Assembly (NCBI GenBank): GCA_001917855.1
Contig: MNEU01000044.1
Coordinates: 1 to 35,339 of the forward strand
DNA: 35,339 nucleotides
Source of the DNA: Armatimonadetes bacterium 13_1_40CM_64_14
GTDB lineage: Bacteria; Sysuimicrobiota; Sysuimicrobiia; Sysuimicrobiales; Kaftiobacteriaceae
Reading direction: 5' to 3'
The position numbers were made by a program, and so were the translations under genes. Positions 9,014 through 17,125 of this stretch are shown here, piece after piece. The notes under the pieces were generated by a model. That model was not told where the DNA came from and made no database searches. It saw only the letters and a program-made list of their open reading frames with translations. The stretch's first letter is position 1, and each line of letters begins with the position of its first letter.

Positions 9014-10728
9014 CGGCGCGCCCCCCGTTCTGTCGCTCGCGGGGCGACCAACTTGGGAGAACTGCCGCCCCGGCTCGAGCCCTGGTGCGCAAAGAGGCGC
9101 GCGACATCGTCCACGGTATTAATCTCCTCCGGGGTTTTGTCGTCCCGAATGCGCTTGATGCGCGGAAACCGCAGCGCGTAGCCGCTGGCGTGGCGGGGAC
9201 TGCGCGTCACCGCATCAAACGCAACTTCGAGCACGATCTTCGGTTCGACGATCTTGACCCGCCCGCGGTCCACCACCGTATGGGCGCGAAACCACTCCGT
9301 CAACGACGCGATTTCGCTGTCGGTCAGACCGCTGTAGGCCTTGCCCACCGGCGTCAGCTCGCCGTCTGAGCGCACGGCGAAGGTGACGTCACTCAGCACC
9401 CCCGCCCGTTTGCCGTGGCCCTGCTCGGCCGCGACGACCACCACGTCGAGGGTGGCCAGTTCTTCCTTCCACTTCACCCACTGCCGCCCGCGCTTGCCGG
9501 GTTGGTAGTGCCCTTCCCGCCGCTTGATGACCAACCCCTCATTCCCATGCAAGCGCGCGTCGCGGAACCGTACGTCCAGATCCTCCGGCGCACTGGCCAC
9601 CGTGGCCTCGGAGGGGCGCACGACTGATCCGAAGTGCAACGCGTCGAGCGCGCGTCGGCGGTCGGCCAAGGGATGATCGAGCAGGTCCTCTCCATTGAGA
9701 TGCAACAGGTCGAAGACGAAGAGCACCACAGGGATATCGGCAATCAGCGCCGTCGGATCCTTGCGGCGAAGGCGCTGTTGCAGCTGCGTGAAAGGGATCG
9801 CGCGGCCGTCGCGCCAGGCGACAATTTCCCCGTCGAGGATGTAGCGGTTGGCGAGCGCGCGCAGATCCGCGTGCAGGTCGGGGAAGGAGGGCGTGATCTC
9901 GTCGAGGGTGCGGCTGAAGATCGCTAGCCGCGTGCCATCGAAGTGCACCTGCGCGCGCACCCCATCGTATTTCTCCTCGACCAGCACCGCGGTCGGCGGA
10001 GGGCTGCCCTTATCCTCCCCCCGGACCGGGTCAAACGCCTCGGCGGCGGTGAAGATCGTGTCAGCCAGCATGAACCGAAAGGGAGAGAACAGCCGCAGCG
10101 CGGCCTCTCCCAACCGTCCCTGGCGCGCCAGGACGGCGACGGCGCCGATGTCGCTCATGAGCATGTTCGCCCGGCGCACATCGGCCGCGGGCTGCGCAAA
10201 CGCCTTTGCAATCGCTTCTTCGAGCAATCCTTCTTTGAGCCCGACCCGCATGTCCGAGGTGATGATCCGGGCGAGATACTTCGCTTCCAGGGGATCGGCA
10301 TTCTCGAACACCGTACGCATGGCCGCGAGCTTCCCTTGCCGGGATCCCTTACCGCTCGAGGCGGCTAAGCGGGAGAAGATCTCCTGTACGGCGCGCAAAG
10401 TCAGCACTTGCGGAAACAGAGGCAAGCGGACCTTCTGGGTCAGCAGTTCTCCGGCCACGGATCCCAGATCACCGTATTTGAGGTAGGAACGATCCAGGTC
10501 GTCGTCTGAGGCCCCCGACACCTCCCGCAACGCGTCCAGGAGCGCCGACCACCCGACATTCAGCGCGCGGGCGTCTCCGGCGGGAAACGGCGCACCGGTC
10601 AGGTACGTGCAGGCGATCCGCAGGTCGTCGTCGCCGAGGGTCTGCAGGTAGGCGGCCAGATGATCGATTTTCTGGAGTTTGCTCGCCGTCCCGGACACTT
10701 GTTCCAGGACGTCGGCCAAGCGGCGCAT
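9010..10728 (-). CDS. ATP-dependent DNA ligase, archaeal/LigB type
   Basis: This 572-residue protein seals nicks using ATP. Domains in order are an N-terminal DNA-binding domain (about 1-210), the nucleotidyltransferase domain with the adenylated lysine K253 in VEEKYDGVRAQVHFDG, and a C-terminal OB domain. Further ligase motifs seen are YILDGEIVAW, FDLLHLNGEDLLDHPL, EGLVIKRREGHYQPGKR and QWVKWKEE. The full domain order resembles archaeal replicative ligases rather than short viral-type enzymes. Bacteria replicate with NAD-dependent LigA, so this is probably a repair ligase. It heads the operon with nfeD and the t6A genes. A weak -10 (TAGAAT, minus strand, 10761-10756) lies upstream. Confidence 0.93.
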   Translation of the reverse strand: MRRLADVLEQVSGTASKLQKIDHLAAYLQTLGDDDLRIACTYLTGAPFPAGDARALNVGWSALLDALREVSGASDDDLDRSYLKYGDLGSVAGELLTQKVRLPLFPQVLTLRAVQEIFSRLAASSGKGSRQGKLAAMRTVFENADPLEAKYLARIITSDMRVGLKEGLLEEAIAKAFAQPAADVRRANMLMSDIGAVAVLARQGRLGEAALRLFSPFRFMLADTIFTAAEAFDPVRGEDKGSPPPTAVLVEEKYDGVRAQVHFDGTRLAIFSRTLDEITPSFPDLHADLRALANRYILDGEIVAWRDGRAIPFTQLQQRLRRKDPTALIADIPVVLFVFDLLHLNGEDLLDHPLADRRRALDALHFGSVVRPSEATVASAPEDLDVRFRDARLHGNEGLVIKRREGHYQPGKRGRQWVKWKEELATLDVVVVAAEQGHGKRAGVLSDVTFAVRSDGELTPVGKAYSGLTDSEIASLTEWFRAHTVVDRGRVKIVEPKIVLEVAFDAVTRSPRHASGYALRFPRIKRIRDDKTPEEINTVDDVARLFAHQGSSRGGSSPKLVAPRATERGARR

Positions 10729-11090
10729 GCGCTCGCCCCCAAACGGTGCGTTTTCATTCTAACATGTGTGCTCTCAGGGTCGGCGACGAGTGATTGGAAA
10801 ACCGGGGTGCGCGAAATGTTCAGCTTGTTACGTCCTGGCGTGGTCGGCTTCGCGGACCGCAGCTTGTCGTGGGTTCGCATAGCTGACAGCCGCGATTCGT
10901 TAGAGGCGAGCAGCGGGCTCCGACAACTCCCAATGCTTTGGGAGACGAGACGGCAGGGGGCAATAAACTCGCCCCAACAACGGAAGGGTCGGCACCCCTC
11001 GCCCAAAGGCGGCGCTCGGCGCGTATTAGACGAGTCCCGCAAGTGGTACACGCGCTTATGGACCCTTCCGCAACGCGGCGACCTGGTGTT
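10729..11090. other. Non-coding spacer between the ligase operon and the decayed MBL gene
   Basis: About 360 bases with no supported gene. Apart from the weak ligase promoter near 10756-10761 I see no tRNA, repeat or strong hairpin. Some of it may be the unrecognisable front half of the decayed metallo-beta-lactamase gene. The spacer from 11472 to 11616 holds nothing further that I can support. Confidence 0.4.
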
Positions 11091-11471
11091 TCCGGAAGCG
11101 CGCGGAGGTCGGCTGATCTACATGGTACCCCGGGCAACACGCCGGGTTCGGTGTCTTTGCTGGTATCTTGGGATGATTTTACACTGCTTGTTGCAGGGGA
11201 CACGGTTTGGGGAGGATCTCATGAGGCAGTCGGTTCGGATCTCAAGGCATGGAAGGCTTCGATGAAGCGCCTGCTTACATATGACATCGATGCTCTCGTA
11301 TGGGGGCACAGTGGCAGCCTGGTATTTGGCGATGCGAACGCTCGGCTGAAGGAGGCAGAATCCAGCCTGGCTGTCTATTTTGTTCCGTGGAGGCTTCCTA
11401 TCTCAGGGACGGGAAGATACGTTGGTAACCCCCTTGCGCCTGGAAGAATGGAATCTTTTAGGGTCCCGTGA
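11091..11471 (+). pseudogene. Decayed metallo-beta-lactamase-fold hydrolase (C-terminal remnant)
   Basis: The frame ending at 11471 encodes a recognisable C-terminal half of a metallo-beta-lactamase-fold protein: HGTPGNTPGSVSLLV, then LLVAGDTVWGG, then DALVWGHSGSLVFGDANARL. The N-terminal half with the HxHxDH metal site is missing in this frame. The usual third histidine in PGHT is asparagine here (PGNT). Upstream, the residues GDLVFPEARGGRLIYM in the frame one base off, over about 11075-11125, look like the missing preceding strand, which suggests a frameshift near 11110-11120. I call this a broken gene; the family is clear but the ancestor's function is not. Confidence 0.6.
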
Positions 11472-11616
11472 TTTTGTTAGATGCCTTACTGGGCAACCGA
11501 AGGATATGGACAGTCTCAGCGGCCTGAAGAGTTCCCTGCAGGCCGAGGAGCCCCGAAACTGAGCGGCACGAGATCGCAGGAAGATGAAACGAGCGCACAT
11601 TTAAGCAGCAGATTAT

Positions 11617-12627
11617 ATGAAGCACACGCTGGCCATTATTGGGGCTACTGGGTTTGCCGCCGAGCGTACGATCCCGGCGCTGCGGGAGTCTCGCTCCTGC
11701 GAAGTTGTCGCTATCCAAGGCCGCGACCGCGAGCGCGTCCGCCGCGTAGCTTCCGATTTCGGCATCTCCGACCAATACACGGATGTCGAGGACTTGCTCG
11801 ACCACCGAACCTACGATGCTGCATACATCGCCACTCCGCCGTTCCTACACGCGCGCAACATCGAGGCCGCGCTTCTGCGCGACATTCCAGTAATCTGCGA
11901 GAAACCTCTGTCCGTGAGTCTGGAGGAGGCCCTTCAGATCGAGGCCATGGTCAGCCAGAAACCTGGCATCCCCTTCATGGTGGCGCACCACATGCGCCAC
12001 CAGCAGGCGGTTCAGGACATCCGAGTCGCAGTCACCACTGGCCAGATCGGAAAGATGGCGACCTCCTGGATGCAGTGGGGGTACGAGCTGAACCCACGGG
12101 ACCGGTCGGCGAGCTGGAAACTCGACCACGCGCGCGGCGGCTGGGGAACCTTCGCCGACAACGGAGTGCATCTCGTCGACTTAGCCATCAGCTTCTTTGG
12201 CATGCCCGACCGCGTCTCCGGGCATTCGGCGAGCGAATTAGCACCAGGTAGCCCTGGTGATCAGGTCGCAGTGCTGATCTATGGCGATGCGACCGTCGTC
12301 CTCGCATCATCCTGGACTATGCCCGCGCCTGGCAACCACATCCTTATCTATGGAACCCGGGGGAAAGTCGAGGCTTTCGGCGGCATCGGGCAGGCACCGA
12401 TCAGGGCGATAACAATTGTGACGAACGAGGTAGCCAGAGAAAAGCGGTTCGATGCGCGCGACCACTTGGCACTCTACCGTGCCGAGGTGGAAGACTTCTT
12501 CGCCGTGCATTTCCGCGGTGAAGACCGCGATCGCGGCACGACCATTGGCGAGGCGGTCGGCGCGATGAAGATTCTTAGCGCCATCGAGGAGTCTGCAAGA
12601 CAAGGACGCTCCATTCAGCTCCAATAG
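11617..12627 (+). CDS. Gfo/Idh/MocA-family oxidoreductase
   Basis: This is a 336-residue NAD(P)-dependent dehydrogenase of the glucose-fructose oxidoreductase/inositol dehydrogenase family. The Rossmann fold begins at MKHTLAIIGATGFAAERT; the loop is GATGFA rather than the common GxGxxA. The conserved AAYIATPPFLHARNIEAAL and the lysine-bearing VICEKPLSVSLEEAL are both present, as is an HHMRHQQAVQDI segment in the C-terminal domain. Such enzymes oxidise sugars or cyclitols, often giving keto-sugars or lactones. It starts the plus-strand part of the island, followed by an amidohydrolase and a GATase1-like gene. The ribosome site is weak. The substrate is unknown. Confidence 0.88.
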   Translation: MKHTLAIIGATGFAAERTIPALRESRSCEVVAIQGRDRERVRRVASDFGISDQYTDVEDLLDHRTYDAAYIATPPFLHARNIEAALLRDIPVICEKPLSVSLEEALQIEAMVSQKPGIPFMVAHHMRHQQAVQDIRVAVTTGQIGKMATSWMQWGYELNPRDRSASWKLDHARGGWGTFADNGVHLVDLAISFFGMPDRVSGHSASELAPGSPGDQVAVLIYGDATVVLASSWTMPAPGNHILIYGTRGKVEAFGGIGQAPIRAITIVTNEVAREKRFDARDHLALYRAEVEDFFAVHFRGEDRDRGTTIGEAVGAMKILSAIEESARQGRSIQLQ

Positions 12628-12707
12628 ACGCGGCCGTAGCATGAACAGATTCTACGGGTGGCCGCGGTGTTCGACCCGCTCTCATGAGTCCTCAGCGGAG
12701 GTGAGCT

Positions 12708-13745
12708 TTGGACGACGTTTACGTCATGACCGTGCTGGGGCCCATTCCGGCCGCCGAGCTCGGCATCACCCTAATGCACGAGCACCTGATCGTTGATGTG
12801 ACATCTTGGTGGCATCCCCCTGCAGATGCGGCTCTCGCTGATGCACCGGTGTCCGCCGCGATCTACGGAGAGCTGCGAATGGACCCGTTCGGCAACCGAG
12901 ACAACTGTCGGCTTGACGATCCGCAGGCGGCCGCGGAGGAAGTCCAGATCTTCCGGGATCTGGGAGGGCGGACGGTGGCGGACGTCACCTCTCGAGGAAT
13001 CGGGCGAAACCCGAACGCTCTGCGGGCCATCGCGCGCGCGACTGGCCTCAACGTTATCATGGGCACGGGATTCTACCTGGAGGCGGCGCACCCCCTGGAA
13101 GTATACAGCATGTCCGCCGACACGATCGCTCAGCTCATCGAAAGCGACATCGTCGACGGTGTGGACGGAATCCGGGCGGGGATCATCGGCGAGATTGGCA
13201 TCAGCGCCGCCTTCTCCGCTGAGGAGCAGAAGGTGCTGCGAGGAGCGGCCAGGGCTCAGCGGGCAACTCGTGTGCCGCTAACCATCCATATGCCAGGCTG
13301 GGAGCGACTCGGTCACCGCGTGTTGGACCTCCTGGCCGAGGAGGGGATCGATTTGCATTGCGTTATCCTCGACCACATGAACCCTAGCGGGATCGATCTC
13401 GATTACCAAGCCAGCCTAGCAGAGCGCGGAGCGTACCTCGAGTACGACATGGTTGGCATGGACTACTACTATGCGGACCAGCAGGCCCAGTCACCCTGCG
13501 ACGAAGAGAACGCCGCAGCTGTCCGGAACCTGATCAGGTTCGGGCATCTTAGCCATTTGCTGCTATCACAGGACGTGTTCCTCAAAATGATGCTGACCAG
13601 CAACGGCGGGTTCGGCTACGCATACGTGCTTCGGCATTTCGTGCCTCGCCTTCGGCGGCACGGGGTTACCGAGGAGCAAGTCAAGACCATGCTTATCGAG
13701 AACCCTCGGCGGGTGTTTGTCAACGCGGCTAAGGAGGGCAGCTGA
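12708..13745 (+). CDS. Phosphotriesterase-family metal hydrolase (PHP/lactonase-like)
   Basis: A 345-residue TIM-barrel amidohydrolase. The metal ligands are visible: H24 and H26 in LMHEHLIVD, H194 in IHMPGW, H223 in LDHMNPS, and D289 in LLLSQDV. Where phosphotriesterase has a carboxylated lysine bridging the two metals, this protein has E162 in GEIGIS, as in E. coli PHP. The start is TTG at 12708 with GGAGGTGA five bases upstream; the next ATG (12726) has no such site. Relatives hydrolyse lactones or sugar-phosphate lactones. After a sugar dehydrogenase this would make sense as lactone opening, but that is inference. Confidence 0.87.
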   Translation: MDDVYVMTVLGPIPAAELGITLMHEHLIVDVTSWWHPPADAALADAPVSAAIYGELRMDPFGNRDNCRLDDPQAAAEEVQIFRDLGGRTVADVTSRGIGRNPNALRAIARATGLNVIMGTGFYLEAAHPLEVYSMSADTIAQLIESDIVDGVDGIRAGIIGEIGISAAFSAEEQKVLRGAARAQRATRVPLTIHMPGWERLGHRVLDLLAEEGIDLHCVILDHMNPSGIDLDYQASLAERGAYLEYDMVGMDYYYADQQAQSPCDEENAAAVRNLIRFGHLSHLLLSQDVFLKMMLTSNGGFGYAYVLRHFVPRLRRHGVTEEQVKTMLIENPRRVFVNAAKEGS

Positions 13746-13746
13746 T

Positions 13747-14496
13747 ATGGCCGGCATCAAGGTTCTGATCGCCGGGGAGTCGTGGGTAACAACATCCACG
13801 CACTTCAAGGGGTGGGACTTCTTTTCGAGCACCACCTTCCACACAGGAGGCGACCATCTACAGCGGGCTCTTGAGAAGCAGGGGATCGTCGTGGAGCACA
13901 TGCCTTCGCACATCGCATCCACGGAGTTCCCGCTCACCGCAGCGGCACTCGGCGCCTATGGCGTGGTGATCCTCAGCGACATTGGCGCAAACACTCTGCT
14001 CCTCCACCCGGAAACGTGGCTTTACGGGAGGCCGATGCCAAATCGTCTGCGGGCGCTGGCGGAGTACGTGCATGGAGGCGGCGGATTGGCGATGGCCGGC
14101 GGCTACTACAGTTTTGGGGGTATCTACGGGGCAGCCCACTATCATCGGACGTCCGTCGAGGAGGTGTTGCCCGTAGAAATCGCGCCGCACGACGATCGCG
14201 TCGAGGTTCCCGAAGGATTCTCTCCCAAGGTGGTCGCGCCATCGCACCCCATTGTCTCTGGAATCGCCGGACCCTGGCCTATACTACTCGGCTTCAACCA
14301 ACTACAGGCGAGAAGCGATGCCGAGGTGCTCGCTACCCACGAGGGCTTGCCGATCCTGGCAGTACGCCTGGTCGGCCGTGGCCGCACGCTGGCTTGGGCA
14401 TCCGATGTGGGACCCCACTGGTGCCCGGAACCGTTCGTCAACTGGCCTGGTTACCAGCGACTATGGGGTCAGGCGATTCGCTGGCTGGCGGAGTGA
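13747..14496 (+). CDS. GATase1-like (DUF1355-type) protein, ThuA-related fold
   Basis: A 249-residue protein of the putative glutamine amidotransferase-like family (PF07090 type; recognised from memory). It begins IKVLIAGESWVTTSTHFKGW. Other family segments are FHTGGDHLQRAL, VVILSDIGANTLLL, the glycine-rich VHGGGGLAMAGGYYSFGG and TLAWASDVGPHWCPEPF. No nucleophilic cysteine in a GxCxG elbow is seen, so true amidotransferase activity is doubtful. ATG 13747 lies just past the preceding stop with AGGAGG upstream; an in-frame start at 13717 lies inside the previous gene and is rejected. Last gene of the plus-strand set; its function is not established. Confidence 0.8.
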   Translation: MAGIKVLIAGESWVTTSTHFKGWDFFSSTTFHTGGDHLQRALEKQGIVVEHMPSHIASTEFPLTAAALGAYGVVILSDIGANTLLLHPETWLYGRPMPNRLRALAEYVHGGGGLAMAGGYYSFGGIYGAAHYHRTSVEEVLPVEIAPHDDRVEVPEGFSPKVVAPSHPIVSGIAGPWPILLGFNQLQARSDAEVLATHEGLPILAVRLVGRGRTLAWASDVGPHWCPEPFVNWPGYQRLWGQAIRWLAE

Positions 14497-14581
14497 AGCT
14501 CGTGACGGCCCAACTGTCAACTGGGTGGCAGGAAGATGCATCAACGCGGGTCATGGGCGGATCCGTAAGATTGCCGATCCA

Positions 14582-15283
14582 TCAGGTTCGGTAAGCAGCC
14601 TCGTGGAAGGCAACCTCGAGCTCCAAAGTCCGCCTGAAGATGTATACGACTTCTGCCTGACGGTAAGGCGGTAACAGGGGGCCGTAGTGGTCGAGGCGGT
14701 CGCGCAGCCAAGCGGCGTGCCCTTCGAACTCGGGAGTCACATGCAAGGCGATCCACTCGGCATAATAGGGGTGGCGCGGATGGCGGCGATGGGCTCGCTG
14801 CGACCAGGTTGCGTACATCCACTCCGCCGCGAGCATCGTGGCCAGAGCCTCCTCGTAGCCCCCATGGGCGGCCGCGCGGATGGTCGTGTCACGAAATGCC
14901 AGCACATCCGGGTCCTCGATTGGGGCGGACCAGATGGCCTCAGGAATCCCCAGCGCCTCGAACGCCCGCATAAAGAACGCCCACTGCTCGGTGGTAAGAC
15001 CCCGTAATCCTTCCGCCAACCGGGCCTTTTCGTCCATGCTCGGGGCCTTGGCAATCGCATACCCAAGAAGTGTCGCTGCCGTGACGACAAATGAGTACTC
15101 GTTGGTGAGATACCGCTTGAAGACTGATTCGTCCAGCGCGTCGTCCGCAATTTCGTGCGTAAATCGATGCTCCACCGCCCGTGTCCACGCCGGCTCAGCC
15201 TGGTCACGGAGCCAGTCACTGAACCGAAGACCGGTGCGGCGCGCGTATTCCACAAATGGTTCAGACGCTGCTTGTTCAGCCAC
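14582..15283 (-). CDS. TenA/THI-4-family protein lacking the usual cysteine
   Basis: A 233-residue all-helical TenA-like protein. TenA enzymes release hydroxymethylpyrimidine from thiamine breakdown products. The family segments are present: FKRYLTNEYSFVV near 56-68, MLAAEWMYATW at 150-160 and PYYAEWIALHVTPEF near 172-186. In classic TenA a catalytic cysteine occupies the LPCxW position; here it is A153 (LAAEW). The protein therefore belongs to the cysteine-less branch or has another role. The start is GTG at 15283. It is the last gene of the minus-strand operon, convergent with the GATase1-like gene across an 85-base gap. Confidence 0.82.
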   Translation of the reverse strand: MAEQAASEPFVEYARRTGLRFSDWLRDQAEPAWTRAVEHRFTHEIADDALDESVFKRYLTNEYSFVVTAATLLGYAIAKAPSMDEKARLAEGLRGLTTEQWAFFMRAFEALGIPEAIWSAPIEDPDVLAFRDTTIRAAAHGGYEEALATMLAAEWMYATWSQRAHRRHPRHPYYAEWIALHVTPEFEGHAAWLRDRLDHYGPLLPPYRQAEVVYIFRRTLELEVAFHEAAYRT

Positions 15284-15327
15284 CTCGCAGATTCACCCCT
15301 TCCCATCAAGCTCGGTCTGACGGGTGC

Positions 15328-16236
15328 CTAGTCGGGAAGACGAGCCCGACTGAGCAGTGATGCCAATTCTTCATGTGTGGGGAACGCACGTTGAGTTCCT
15401 CGACGGGTCACAGACAGACTCGCAGCCGCCACGGCCCATCGCGCCGCGAGGTCCGGCTTGAGCCTGCGCGCCAAGCCAGCGACGAACACTCCACAGAATA
15501 CGTCTCCTGCCCCGGTGGTATCCACAACGTCAACCGGTGGCGCTGGAATCCGTAACTGCTCGCTGCGGTGAATCAATAGGGCTCCTGCGGCACCCATCGT
15601 CGTGATGACGACATCTACCCCTTTCGACAGTATCGTTCCGGCACTCTCGATCGGATCGGCACAATGCCCAAGCGTTACCGCCTCGACCTCGTTGAGGATT
15701 GCGATGCTGACGAATGACCAGAGGTCATCATAGTCATAATGAATCGGGGCAGGATTGAGGATGACACGAGCCCCCTGCCGGTGCCCCTCCCGCAGACAAA
15801 AGCCTGTGGTTTCACGGTGAAGATTTCCCTGCAGCAACAGGATGTCGTGAGGTCCCAAGGTGGCAAGTGAGGGCATCACATCGGATGCTGCGAGCGACGC
15901 AGTCAACGCATGGCTGCTGACAATGGCGTTTTCGCCCCCGGGCACCAGGTAGATGATCGAGGTATCTGTTGGTCCGTCCCGCCGCAGCAGAAACCGCAGA
16001 TCCACACCGGCCGTGGACAGATGGCGCTCAAACTCGGCTCCCTCAGGATCTAAGCCGACCACACTGCAGAACGCCACGGGCACTCCCGCGCATGCCGCTG
16101 CCGCAGCCTGGTTTGCACCCTTGCCGCCGATATCCGCGCAGCTGCGATGAGCGAGCAGCGTCTCGCCGGGCTGGGGGAAGCGATCGAGCTCGAAGGACCG
16201 ATCGTACGTACAGTTCCCGACAACCAGGACCGCCAT
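15328..16236 (-). CDS. PfkB/ribokinase-family sugar kinase
   Basis: A 302-residue carbohydrate kinase of the ribokinase fold. The first PfkB signature is DIGGKGANQAAAAA at about residues 35-48. The second is VVDTTGAGDVFCGVF, with the catalytic base D245 and the anion hole just before it. NPAPIHYDY and ILNEVEAVTL match the ribokinase branch. The likely reaction is ATP-dependent phosphorylation of a pentose, nucleoside or related ligand brought in by the neighbouring ribose-type importer. It starts 12 bases after the BtpA-like gene and is followed by tenA. The substrate cannot be read from the sequence. Confidence 0.9.
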   Translation of the reverse strand: MAVLVVGNCTYDRSFELDRFPQPGETLLAHRSCADIGGKGANQAAAAACAGVPVAFCSVVGLDPEGAEFERHLSTAGVDLRFLLRRDGPTDTSIIYLVPGGENAIVSSHALTASLAASDVMPSLATLGPHDILLLQGNLHRETTGFCLREGHRQGARVILNPAPIHYDYDDLWSFVSIAILNEVEAVTLGHCADPIESAGTILSKGVDVVITTMGAAGALLIHRSEQLRIPAPPVDVVDTTGAGDVFCGVFVAGLARRLKPDLAARWAVAAASLSVTRRGTQRAFPTHEELASLLSRARLPD

Positions 16237-16248
16237 CCGGTTACGGCG

Positions 16249-17091
16249 TCAGAGGGAACGCACTCGGGCGACGAAGCGGCTGGCCCGCTGAGGATCGACC
16301 GCATTCCACCACACGCCATCACGCTTCAGCGCGCTGCCAATAATCACGCCATCCGCGATCCCGAGAAGGCGTTCCACATCATTCTCGGTCATCCCGCTTC
16401 CGATCACCAGCGGAAGAGGCGTGGCCTCCCGGACCTCCCGCAACTCGTCGATGGAGGGGGGATCACCCGTGCGCTGCCCTGTCACGATGACAACATCCGC
16501 ATCGAAGAACTCCAGGTCACGCGTGAGTTCGGTGATACTCCGGTCTGCAACGATGGCATGTGCCCCGTGCTTCACGTGAACATCGGCGAAGATCTTGATT
16601 TGGTTGGCGCGGACCCAGGATCGGTACCGGGCTGCGCGCCCTGCTGGTCCCTGGATGATGCCCTCGTTCGCGACATAGGCATTGGCCCATTGATTAACCC
16701 TGACAAAGCCTGCGCCACTTGCCTGCGCGACCGCGACGGCGGGAATGGCGCCGTTTGCGAGCACATTGATTCCCAGCGGGAGTCCAACCGTCTTGCGCAG
16801 CCGGTCGGCCATGACTGCCATTGTGGCTGCGGTCTCGACGCCAATCTCGTCAGGCGTCGCGAACGGGATGTCGCCGTGGTTCTCGAGGATCAGGCCATCG
16901 ACGCCAGCGTCAGCGTATTGGCGCCCTTCCTCTACGGCGAAGGCGTAGATCTCGTCCAGCGATTCACCGGTGAAGCTGGGAGAGCCTGGCAGTGGTTTTG
17001 AATGAATCACTCCGATGACGACTCCACGCGACCGCCCAAAAATCGCCGTGAGAGCATTGTCCTTTGGACGGGAAACACCGTGAGCCATCAT
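16249..17091 (-). CDS. BtpA/SgcQ-family TIM-barrel protein
   Basis: A 280-residue protein of the BtpA/SgcQ family. The N-terminal VVIGVIHSKPLPGSPSF, the LILENHGDIPFA loop, GINVLANGAIPAVAVA, RVNQWANAYVANEG and the C-terminal phosphate-binding-like VIGSGMTENDVERLL and GVIIGSALKRDG are family-typical. BtpA affects photosystem I in cyanobacteria; SgcQ belongs to an E. coli sugar-type operon; neither reaction is known to me. The fold and the late GSG and IIGSA loops suggest a phosphorylated ligand, perhaps the product of the next-door kinase. The start is ATG 17091 (17088 also possible) with GGAGGTG upstream. Confidence 0.86.
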   Translation of the reverse strand: MMAHGVSRPKDNALTAIFGRSRGVVIGVIHSKPLPGSPSFTGESLDEIYAFAVEEGRQYADAGVDGLILENHGDIPFATPDEIGVETAATMAVMADRLRKTVGLPLGINVLANGAIPAVAVAQASGAGFVRVNQWANAYVANEGIIQGPAGRAARYRSWVRANQIKIFADVHVKHGAHAIVADRSITELTRDLEFFDADVVIVTGQRTGDPPSIDELREVREATPLPLVIGSGMTENDVERLLGIADGVIIGSALKRDGVWWNAVDPQRASRFVARVRSL

Positions 17092-17125
17092 CAGCCGTCA
17101 CCTCCGAGCCCGGCCGGTTGTGGAC

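Noticed and set aside
11481-12251. 256-codon plus-strand frame overlapping the Gfo/Idh/MocA gene
   Set aside because: Arginine/proline/histidine-rich shadow in another frame of a clear oxidoreductase gene.
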